From an uncultured Flavobacteriaceae bacterium (GTDB lineage: Bacteria > Bacteroidota > Bacteroidia > Flavobacteriales > Flavobacteriaceae): 64,000 nucleotides of DNA. Of this stretch, positions 10,382-17,897 are shown in pieces. The notes below the pieces were generated by a model, which did no database searches, had not been told where the DNA came from, and was given only the letters and a program-made list of their open reading frames with translations. The stretch covers positions 62,001 to 126,000 of the forward strand of contig CALDYU010000014.1 in assembly GCA_937944485.1 (NCBI GenBank), written 5' to 3'. The translations under genes and the position numbers were made by a program. Every line of letters begins with the position of its first letter. Within the stretch, counting starts at the first letter, position 1.

Positions 10382-11692
10382 ATGCATTATTTACCTCAGA
10401 TGCTATTTGCTCTAGTCCTAACTATAGGTATTGGTTTTTTTATTAAAAATGTTTCTCAGCTGCGAAGAAATATCAGGCTAGGTAGGGCACTTCAAGTTAA
10501 TGATAATAAATCGCAACGATGGAAGAACATGATCAAGATTGCTTTGGGGCAAACGAAAATGGTTGTTCGACCAATAGCTGGTTTTCTTCATATTATTGTT
10601 TACCTGGGTTTCATTATAATTAATATTGAAGTTTTAGAAATTGTCATAGATGGTCTATTTGGTACACATAGAATAGGACTTCAGCTACTTTCTAAACCCA
10701 TCTATGGTTTTTTAATAGGAGCTTTCGAAATTTTAGCCGTTCTGGTTCTGATTGCTGTTATTATATTTTGGATACGGCGAAACGGGATAAAATTGAAACG
10801 CTTTTTAAGCTCTGAAATGAAAGGCTGGCCTAAGAACGATGGTAATATAATTCTCTATTTTGAGGTGGTGCTGATGTGTCTTTTCTTAGTAATGAATGCA
10901 GCAGATACTAATTTCCAAGTTTTAGATTCTGGTAACATTGTTAGCCAGTATATCGCTCCAATATTTTCTGATATGCCGGCCAATACGCTTCACCTCATCG
11001 AACGAAGTGCTTGGTGGTTGCATATTATTGGCATTTTAGCTTTTCTGAATTATCTCTATTATTCGAAACACTTACATATTCTCTTGGCTTTCCCCAACAC
11101 CTATTATGGTAAGTTAACGCCTCAAGGGCAATTCAAGAATTTAGATGCGGTGACCCAAGAGGTAAAACTAATGATGGACCCTAATGCGGATCCTTTTGCA
11201 GCACCAGCAGAAGATGCTGTTGAACCAGAAAAATTTGGCGCTTCAGATGTCACAGACCTCAGTTGGGTACAATTATTAAATGCTTATACCTGTACAGAAT
11301 GTGGTCGATGTACAAGTGAATGCCCAGCTAATCAAACTGGAAAAAAATTATCTCCCCGAAAAATAATGATGGACACCAGAGATCGATTAGAGGAAGTTGG
11401 AAAGAACATTAGCGCAAATAAAGGTGCATTTAAAGATGATGGAAAACAATTGTTGGGTGATTATATTTCACATGAAGAACTATGGGCTTGCACATCATGT
11501 AATGCATGTGTTCAAGCCTGCCCCGTAAGTATCGACCCTTTGTCAATTATTATGGATATGAGGCAATATTTAGTTATGGAACAATCATCTGCTCCGTCTG
11601 ATTTGAATAATATGATGGGTAATATTGAAAATAACGGAGCCCCTTGGCCTTTTAATCAAATGGACCGATTGAATTGGACATCAGAAAATTAA
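10382..11692 (+). CDS. Membrane (Fe-S)-binding oxidoreductase, HdrC/DsrK-like with cytochrome b-like membrane part
   Basis: A 436-residue membrane electron-transfer protein. The first 240 residues contain about five to six membrane helices with several histidines (for example FLHIIVYLGF and AWWLHIIGILAF), resembling the NarI/HmeC type of haem b membrane domain. The cytoplasmic C-terminal half has two 4Fe-4S sites, CTECGRCTSECP near 303 and CTSCNACVQACP near 371. It starts directly on the stop of mlaD and is followed 14 bases later by a CCG-domain protein, so the two probably form one complex that passes electrons to or from quinone. The actual donor and acceptor cannot be told from sequence. 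Confidence 0.82.
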   Translation: MHYLPQMLFALVLTIGIGFFIKNVSQLRRNIRLGRALQVNDNKSQRWKNMIKIALGQTKMVVRPIAGFLHIIVYLGFIIINIEVLEIVIDGLFGTHRIGLQLLSKPIYGFLIGAFEILAVLVLIAVIIFWIRRNGIKLKRFLSSEMKGWPKNDGNIILYFEVVLMCLFLVMNAADTNFQVLDSGNIVSQYIAPIFSDMPANTLHLIERSAWWLHIIGILAFLNYLYYSKHLHILLAFPNTYYGKLTPQGQFKNLDAVTQEVKLMMDPNADPFAAPAEDAVEPEKFGASDVTDLSWVQLLNAYTCTECGRCTSECPANQTGKKLSPRKIMMDTRDRLEEVGKNISANKGAFKDDGKQLLGDYISHEELWACTSCNACVQACPVSIDPLSIIMDMRQYLVMEQSSAPSDLNNMMGNIENNGAPWPFNQMDRLNWTSEN

Positions 11693-11706
11693 TTTAGTTA
11701 TTCTTT

Positions 11707-12498
11707 ATGGAAAGTAGCTTAAAAGTGCCAACTATGGCAGAGCTGTTTGCCGAAGGCAAGCAACCAGAAGTCTTATTTTGGGTAGGATGTGCAGGAAGTT
11801 TCGATGACAGGGCAAAAAAAATCACGAAAGCTTTTATTAAGATTTTAAACAAGGCAAATGTGGCTTTTGCTGTTTTAGGAACTGAAGAAAGTTGTACAGG
11901 AGATCCGGCAAAAAGAGCGGGTAATGAGTTTTTATTTCAAATGCAGGCAGTAACCAATATAGAGGTAATGAATGCTTACGAAGTCAAAAAAGTAGTTACG
12001 GCTTGTCCGCATTGTTTTAATACTTTAAAAAACGAATACCCTGGATTAGGAGGTAATTATGAAGTTATTCATCATACACAATTTCTGAAACAACTCTTAT
12101 CTGAAGGTAGCATCACAATGGAAGGCGGGCAATATAAAGGAAAACGTATTACCTTTCATGACCCGTGTTATCTGGGTAGAGCCAATGGTGTTTATGAAGC
12201 CCCGAGAGATCTCATTAAGAAGCTCGATGCTGAGTTGGTAGAAATGAAAAGTTGTAAATCTAGGGGTTTATGCTGTGGTGCAGGAGGAGCGCAAATGTTC
12301 AAAGAGCCAGAAAAAGGAAATAAAGACATTAATGTAGAACGCACGGAACAAGCTTTAGAAACGAAACCAGAAATTATAGCTGCAGGGTGTCCTTTTTGCA
12401 ATACCATGATGACTGATGGCGTTAAAAACAAGGAAAAAGAAGCATCAGTGAAAGTTATGGATATTGCAGAACTAATAGCCACAACTGAAGATTTGTAA
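11707..12498 (+). CDS. CCG-domain (Fe-S) protein, HdrB/LutA/GlpC-like
   Basis: A soluble 263-residue protein with two cysteine-rich CCG domains, the type that binds unusual iron-sulfur clusters in heterodisulfide reductase HdrB, LutA and GlpC. Visible motifs are WVGCAGSFDDR near residue 25, ACPHCFNTLKNEYPG near 101, FHDPCYLGR near 150 and LCCGAGGAQMF near 190. It is partnered with the membrane Fe-S protein just upstream, in a two-gene arrangement that is conserved across Bacteroidota. Its physiological substrate is not known. Confidence 0.85.
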   Translation: MESSLKVPTMAELFAEGKQPEVLFWVGCAGSFDDRAKKITKAFIKILNKANVAFAVLGTEESCTGDPAKRAGNEFLFQMQAVTNIEVMNAYEVKKVVTACPHCFNTLKNEYPGLGGNYEVIHHTQFLKQLLSEGSITMEGGQYKGKRITFHDPCYLGRANGVYEAPRDLIKKLDAELVEMKSCKSRGLCCGAGGAQMFKEPEKGNKDINVERTEQALETKPEIIAAGCPFCNTMMTDGVKNKEKEASVKVMDIAELIATTEDL

Positions 12499-12604
12499 CC
12501 TTGTAAAGCCAAGCATGGTATGGCGGCCTTTTTCTGTTGTGACTAAGCTCTTGTTTATATTAAAATTTTATTTCTTTATAACCGTAACTTCTATTTGTTA
12601 GAAT

Positions 12605-13087
12605 ATGTTAGTAGATTTTAATGACTTACCAGATACTTCAAGAGTATGGATTTATCAAGCAAATAGAACTTTTAGTGCGACTGAGTTAAATGAATTAAAA
12701 GTAGCTCTTGATCTATTTATAACTTCTTGGACAGCACATGGCCAAGAATTGAAGGCTGGTTACGAAATACCCTATAATCGTTTTATTGTATTGGGTTTAG
12801 ATCAGTCTTTAGCTTTGGCTTCAGGTTGTAGTATAGATGCCTCGGTTCATTTTATTCAAAGTTTAGAACAAAATTACAAGGTTACCTTGTTAGATAAAAT
12901 GAATGTGTCGTATAAGCAAGGAGAGTTCGTAGCATATAAGTCGTTAACCGACTTTAAAAAAATGGCTAAACAGAAATCCGTTTCTAAAAATACAATTGTC
13001 TTCAATAATCTTGTTGCTAACAAAGGAGAATACCTAGAGCATTGGGAGGTTCCTGCCTCTGAAAGTTGGCACAGTCGTTTTATGTAA
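12605..13087 (+). CDS. Conserved Bacteroidota protein of unknown function
   Basis: A 160-residue soluble protein. Homologues are common in Flavobacteriaceae and, as I recall, are often labelled ABC transporter ATPase. I see no Walker A, Walker B or ABC signature, so that name is not supported by the sequence. There is no signal peptide or membrane segment. Features visible are the opening DFNDLPDTSRVWIYQANRTF, a central HGQELKAGYEIPYNRFIVL and a C-terminal SWHSRFM. It is preceded by 106 bases with no clear promoter and followed by a gene for an exported hydrolase. Function unknown. Confidence 0.75.
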   Translation: MLVDFNDLPDTSRVWIYQANRTFSATELNELKVALDLFITSWTAHGQELKAGYEIPYNRFIVLGLDQSLALASGCSIDASVHFIQSLEQNYKVTLLDKMNVSYKQGEFVAYKSLTDFKKMAKQKSVSKNTIVFNNLVANKGEYLEHWEVPASESWHSRFM

Positions 13088-13234
13088 AATTATTTTTAAA
13101 TTATTTGCTTTTGGTATAAGATTTGAATTTGTCATCGTGGCATTTGGTGTTTATATAGATGAAGTGTATGATAAATCCGATGAAATGCAATAAATTCAAC
13201 CGTTTTTAGTTAATTTGCTAGACCAAATTACCAA

Positions 13235-16147
13235 ATGAATTTAAAAGCTCTTCCTTTAATTTTATTAATAGCCTTTTCTGTGCAAGCGCAGCGTAATCCA
13301 TTGGTTACGAAGGACAGTATTGCCCAGCAAAAGTGGGTTGATTCCAAATACAACGCTATGTCTTTAGATGAAAAATTCGGACAATTGTTTATGGTCAGTG
13401 TGGCGTCAAATCAAGATAAAGCAAGTACTGATAGAGTTTTAAGCTTAATTAAGGAAGAACATATTGGAGGGGTTATATTTTCCACAGGTGGGCCTTTGCG
13501 ACAGGCCAAACTTACCAATACGTATCAAAAAGCATCTGAAATTCCTTTAATAGTTGGAATGGATGCTGAATGGGGATTAGCAATGCGTTTAGATTCTACG
13601 TATGCTTTTCCGTATAATATGACTTTGGGTGCTATAACTGATAATAAAGTTGTAGAAAAAGTAGGTCGCCAGATAGGTGCTCATGCAAAGCGTTTAGGTG
13701 TTCACATTAATTTTGCGCCAGATATTGACATTAATACAAATCCGAAAAACCCAATTATAGGTAGTCGTTCTTTTGGCGAAGATCGTATTAACGTAACGAA
13801 TAAGGGCATTGCTTTTATGAAAGGAATGGAAAGCGCTGGTGTTCTTTCTAGTGGTAAACATTTTCCGGGCCACGGTGATACCGCTACTGATTCTCATAAA
13901 GCCCTTCCTGTAATACCTTTTAGTAGAGCTCGCTTAGATAGTTTAGAACTATACCCTTATAAAAAACTGATTGCTGCTGGGTTGAGTAGTGTTATGGTAG
14001 CCCACCTTGAAGTACCTTCACTTGAGATCAAAATGCAATTACCATCTTCACTTTCCGAACAGATTATTTCTGGTATTCTTCAAGAGGAGATGGGGTTCAA
14101 AGGGCTCATATTTACCGATGCTTTGAACATGCAAGGAGTAGCAAATACTGGCAAAAATGGTGCCGTTGAACTAAAAGCATTTTTAGCTGGGAATGATATG
14201 TTATTAATGCCAACAGAGGTTGTTAAAGCGAAAGAAAAATTAGTAAAGGCTTATCATAATGGAAAAATATCAGAAAGGCGTTTGCAATATTCGGTAAAGA
14301 AAATATTAATGGCCAAATACAAAGTTGGTCTTCATAACTTTCGTCCAGTAGTACTAAAAAATTTATACGAGGATTTAAATACTCGTGATGATGATTTAAT
14401 TTATGAAGAGGCCATTGAAAATGCGCTTACGGTAGTCAAAAATGATTACTATTTAATGGGGCTAAAAAAATTAGAAAATAAGAAAATAGCCTATGTAAAA
14501 TTTGGAGATGCAGATAATGATCCGTTTGTAAATGAATTAAATAAGTATGCCAAAGTAACTCAGATAAACGGGAAAGATAGTTTTACGTTAACTGGTAAAC
14601 TCAAAGATTATAATTTAGTTATTGTTGGCCTTCATCGAAGTACTGAAAGTCCATGGAAGGCCTATAGCTTCTCAAAAAAGGAAAAGTTTTGGTTGCGTGA
14701 AATCGCCAAGTCCCGTACGTCTAATTTAATATTAGCAGTTTTCACAAAACCCTATGCTCTTTCAGGTGTTGATTCATTTAAAAATATTGATGGTGTAGTT
14801 GTCGCACATCAAAATAGTACTTTGGCACAAGAAAAAACTGCTCAACTCATTTTTGGCGCTATTCCTGCAAAAGGGATATTGCCTGTTACAGCACATGACG
14901 ATTTTCCAGTAAATGCTGGAATACAATTAAAGTCATTAGCTAGGCTAGGTTATAGTTTTCCTGAACGAGTTGGTTTTAAAACTGAAAAATTAGCTGTAGT
15001 AGATCAATTGGTGCAAAATGGTCTTGATTCACTAATGTACCCCGGGGCACAAGTATTGATCGCAAGAAAGGGAAAGGTTATTTATAATAAAGGTTTTGGA
15101 TCACCAACCTATGATGCAAAAGAAAAAATAACCCCAAATCATATTTATGATTTAGCTTCGATTACAAAAATACTTGGAACACTACCAATTGTAATGAAGA
15201 TGGAAGAAGAAGGACAAATTGCTCTTAATAACACATTTTCTGAACTCGTACCTGAATATGAAGATACAGCCTTAAAGAATGTAACGGTATTAAAGGCTTT
15301 ATCTCATTATGGCCGATTGCCAGCTTGGATTGCTTTTTATGCCAGTACTTTAAACAAGAAAAGAAAGCCATCCTCAGAGTTTTATAGTAGTAAACCTATG
15401 GCTGGTTTTTCTTTTAAGGTAGCCAATAATCTATACCTTATTGACGCTTATAAAGATTCTATTTATAACAGAATAGGTAGACAAGACCTAAAATCAAATA
15501 GATATAGATATAGTGATGTGGCCTATTATGTTATGAAAAAATACATTGAAGAAACTAAAAAAAAATCTTTAGATAAATTGGCTGATTCAATTTTGTATAA
15601 ACCTATTGGAGCTGTGAAAACTTCTTTTAATCCATTAGAAAAATTCCCAAAACACCTAATAGTGCCTTCAGAAAATGATAATTATTATCGATATCAGACT
15701 ATTCAGGGCTACGTTCATGACATGGGTGCTGCAATGCAAGGTGGTGTTGGTGGTCATGCAGGCTTGTTTAGCAATGCGAATGACGTTGCCAAGATTATGC
15801 AAATGTATCTTCAGAATGGCATGTATGGGGATGTTCGGTTTTTAGAAGGAAGAACAATTAAAAAATTTAATACTTGTTATTTCTGTGAAAAGAATGTAAG
15901 AAGAGGAGTAGGCTTTGATAAGCCGCAACTCAAAGATAAAGGGCCCACTTGTGGCTGTGTCTCTCGGAAGAGTTTTGGACATAGTGGTTTTACAGGAACA
16001 TACACCTGGGCTGACCCAGAAGAAGAGATTGTCTATGTTTTTTTATCTAATAGAACATTTCCTTCAGCTTCTAATACCCTTTTGGTGAAGTCTGGTTTAC
16101 GAACAAGAATTCAACAAGCGATTTATGATGCACTTGATGATGGGTAG
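13235..16147 (+). CDS. Fused GH3 beta-N-acetylglucosaminidase (NagZ-like) and serine hydrolase (beta-lactamase fold)
   Basis: A 970-residue exported protein with a signal peptide (about 1-19, ending SVQAQ). The first half is a family 3 glycoside hydrolase: KHFPGHGDT at 208-216 followed by DSH (219-221) is the NagZ signature whose His acts as acid/base, and Asp295 in FTDALNMQG is the likely nucleophile. A C-terminal GH3 domain follows (about 390-570). Residues about 590-970 are a class C beta-lactamase/penicillin-binding-protein-like hydrolase with the SxxK motif ASITK (Ser642, Lys645), a YSD motif in place of YxN, and HSGFTG in place of KTG. The likely role is periplasmic peptidoglycan turnover, one half removing GlcNAc and the other acting on peptide or ester bonds. 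Such fusions are known in Bacteroidota. Confidence 0.9.
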   Translation: MNLKALPLILLIAFSVQAQRNPLVTKDSIAQQKWVDSKYNAMSLDEKFGQLFMVSVASNQDKASTDRVLSLIKEEHIGGVIFSTGGPLRQAKLTNTYQKASEIPLIVGMDAEWGLAMRLDSTYAFPYNMTLGAITDNKVVEKVGRQIGAHAKRLGVHINFAPDIDINTNPKNPIIGSRSFGEDRINVTNKGIAFMKGMESAGVLSSGKHFPGHGDTATDSHKALPVIPFSRARLDSLELYPYKKLIAAGLSSVMVAHLEVPSLEIKMQLPSSLSEQIISGILQEEMGFKGLIFTDALNMQGVANTGKNGAVELKAFLAGNDMLLMPTEVVKAKEKLVKAYHNGKISERRLQYSVKKILMAKYKVGLHNFRPVVLKNLYEDLNTRDDDLIYEEAIENALTVVKNDYYLMGLKKLENKKIAYVKFGDADNDPFVNELNKYAKVTQINGKDSFTLTGKLKDYNLVIVGLHRSTESPWKAYSFSKKEKFWLREIAKSRTSNLILAVFTKPYALSGVDSFKNIDGVVVAHQNSTLAQEKTAQLIFGAIPAKGILPVTAHDDFPVNAGIQLKSLARLGYSFPERVGFKTEKLAVVDQLVQNGLDSLMYPGAQVLIARKGKVIYNKGFGSPTYDAKEKITPNHIYDLASITKILGTLPIVMKMEEEGQIALNNTFSELVPEYEDTALKNVTVLKALSHYGRLPAWIAFYASTLNKKRKPSSEFYSSKPMAGFSFKVANNLYLIDAYKDSIYNRIGRQDLKSNRYRYSDVAYYVMKKYIEETKKKSLDKLADSILYKPIGAVKTSFNPLEKFPKHLIVPSENDNYYRYQTIQGYVHDMGAAMQGGVGGHAGLFSNANDVAKIMQMYLQNGMYGDVRFLEGRTIKKFNTCYFCEKNVRRGVGFDKPQLKDKGPTCGCVSRKSFGHSGFTGTYTWADPEEEIVYVFLSNRTFPSASNTLLVKSGLRTRIQQAIYDALDDG

Positions 16148-16222
16148 CCAGATCGGTTAGATCAATGTATTATTTCAAGGAGTTCAGACTAATAAAATTT
16201 ACTTAAATAAAGATGCTCATTA

Positions 16223-16252
16223 TTGACTAGGGCTCTGTTTTTAGTAACTTTG
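16223..16252 (+). promoter_or_regulatory. Promoter for bshA
   Basis: TTG (16223-16225), 19 bases, TAACTTTG (16245-16252) is a full consensus match. The -7 box ends only four bases before the bshA ATG at 16257, so the transcript would be leaderless or nearly so. Confidence 0.55.
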
Positions 16253-16256
16253 AACA

Positions 16257-17405
16257 ATGAAAATAGCAATTGTCTGTTACCCTACCTTTGGTGGTAGTGG
16301 CGTCGTCGCAACTGAGTTAGGAATAGCCTTAGCTAACCGAGGGCATGAGGTGCATTTTGTAACCTATAAACAACCTGTTCGCTTAGGTCTTTTAAGTAAC
16401 AGTATACATTTTCACGAAGTTCATGTGCCTGAGTATCCTCTTTTTAAATACCAACCTTATGAATTAGCGCTTTCAAGTAAACTTGTTGATACGGTAAAAC
16501 TTTATGGAATAGAGTTGTTGCATGTGCATTACGCTATACCTCACGCTTACGCTGGTTATATGGCCAAGAAAATGTTAGCGGAAGAGGATATTTTTATTCC
16601 AATGATTACGACCTTACACGGTACGGATATTACCTTAGTTGGCAACCATCCTTTTTACAAGCCAGCAGTTACATTTAGTATTAATAATTCTGATGTGGTT
16701 ACCTCTGTATCAGAAAGCTTAAAAAAAGAAACACTCGCTCTTTTTGATATTCAAAAAGAAATTGAAGTTATTCCTAACTTTATAGACAAAAGCAAATATA
16801 GCTCGTCTTTTACGGATTGTCAGCGCTCTTTAATGGCCGATGATAATGAAAAAATCATTACTCATATTAGTAATTTTCGAAAGGTAAAGCGAATACCTGA
16901 TGTGATACGTATTTTTAATAAATTACAGGAAAGAACTGCCGCTAAATTGGTAATGGTAGGGGAGGGGCCTGAGAAAAAAGATGCGGAGCAGCTATGCAAA
17001 GAATTAAAAATATCAAATAAGGTCATATTCTTAGGAAATAGTAATGAAATTGACCGAATTCTTTGTTTTACAGACTTGTTCTTATTACCCTCAGAAACCG
17101 AAAGTTTTGGTCTAGCCGCTTTAGAAGCTATGATTAATAAGGTGCCCGTAATTTCTAGTAACGCAGGAGGTATTCCTGAAGTTAATGAACAAGGTATAAC
17201 GGGTTATTTAAGTGCTGTTGGCGATATCGAAGAAATGGCTCAAAACGCGCTTAAGATACTTAGTGATGACGAAGTTTTAGAGAAGTTTAAAAAGAATGCC
17301 CTTAAATCAGCTGAAAAATTCGATATTTTGAATATTCTTCCGTTATATGAAAGTGTCTATGAAAAGGCCTATAATAGTAGATTCGACCAAACCTATACCT
17401 CATGA
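16257..17405 (+). CDS. bshA: N-acetyl-alpha-D-glucosaminyl L-malate synthase
   Basis: BshA is a GT4 glycosyltransferase that joins GlcNAc from UDP-GlcNAc to L-malate, the first step of bacillithiol synthesis. The protein starts MKIAIVCYPTFGGSGVVA, the hallmark N terminus of BshA, continues with GHEVHFVTYKQP near residue 31 and HVHYAIPHAYAGYMAKKM near 86, and has the GT4 donor site LLPSETESFGLAALEAM near 282. At 382 residues it is the family length. The next gene overlaps by four bases (ATGA), so they are co-transcribed. Bacillithiol is used by both Firmicutes and many Bacteroidota. Confidence 0.93.
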   Translation: MKIAIVCYPTFGGSGVVATELGIALANRGHEVHFVTYKQPVRLGLLSNSIHFHEVHVPEYPLFKYQPYELALSSKLVDTVKLYGIELLHVHYAIPHAYAGYMAKKMLAEEDIFIPMITTLHGTDITLVGNHPFYKPAVTFSINNSDVVTSVSESLKKETLALFDIQKEIEVIPNFIDKSKYSSSFTDCQRSLMADDNEKIITHISNFRKVKRIPDVIRIFNKLQERTAAKLVMVGEGPEKKDAEQLCKELKISNKVIFLGNSNEIDRILCFTDLFLLPSETESFGLAALEAMINKVPVISSNAGGIPEVNEQGITGYLSAVGDIEEMAQNALKILSDDEVLEKFKKNALKSAEKFDILNILPLYESVYEKAYNSRFDQTYTS

Positions 17406-17878
17406 AGTTATTCTATTTCTTAATAATAATGATAGTAGTTTCTTGTAAAGGAAATAAAAAGGCAACCACAATTGCTACTAAGGAATCAAAGATGGAATCT
17501 TCTTATAAACTTGATGTACTTTTACAAGAATCTGATAGCAATTTTGACCAGGCAGAAACAATGGTTATTAGAGATTCGAAACGCCTAACCAATTTTTACC
17601 TGAAATTAAATAAGACCAGAAAGCCTGGTTTGCCTGTTCCTAAAGTTGATTTTTCTAAAGAATTAATTGTTGTTCAATGTATGGGTGAACAAAAAGGAAT
17701 GGGGATTCCGGTATTACGTTTTTTAAAGGAAACTAATTTAGAAGTTGTTTTAAACGGAACAGTAGAAAAAAGTAAAGAGGCTAAGAATATTACGACAAAT
17801 ACAGCACCCTTTTGTGTGTATAAAATGCCAGTTGGCTCAAAAAAGATAGTAGTGGAACTAATTTCTACGAGTTATTAG
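17402..17878 (+). CDS. Small lipoprotein with PrcB-like C-terminal domain
   Basis: A 158-residue protein with a short hydrophobic N terminus ending in the lipobox VVSC (Cys15), so it is probably a lipoprotein. The C-terminal half, from KELIVVQCMGEQKGMGIPV to the end, resembles the PrcB_C domain (a small beta domain first described in a Treponema protease complex). It overlaps bshA by four bases, which suggests co-transcription, but no link to bacillithiol is evident. The family assignment is by eye and moderate. Confidence 0.6.
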   Translation: MKLFYFLIIMIVVSCKGNKKATTIATKESKMESSYKLDVLLQESDSNFDQAETMVIRDSKRLTNFYLKLNKTRKPGLPVPKVDFSKELIVVQCMGEQKGMGIPVLRFLKETNLEVVLNGTVEKSKEAKNITTNTAPFCVYKMPVGSKKIVVELISTSY

Positions 17879-17897
17879 AAAAACCTATTTGGTGTAT

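Noticed and set aside
12499-12540. Hairpin after the CCG-domain gene
   Set aside because: Only four clean base pairs (GCCA with TGGC) before a T run; too weak to call a terminator.
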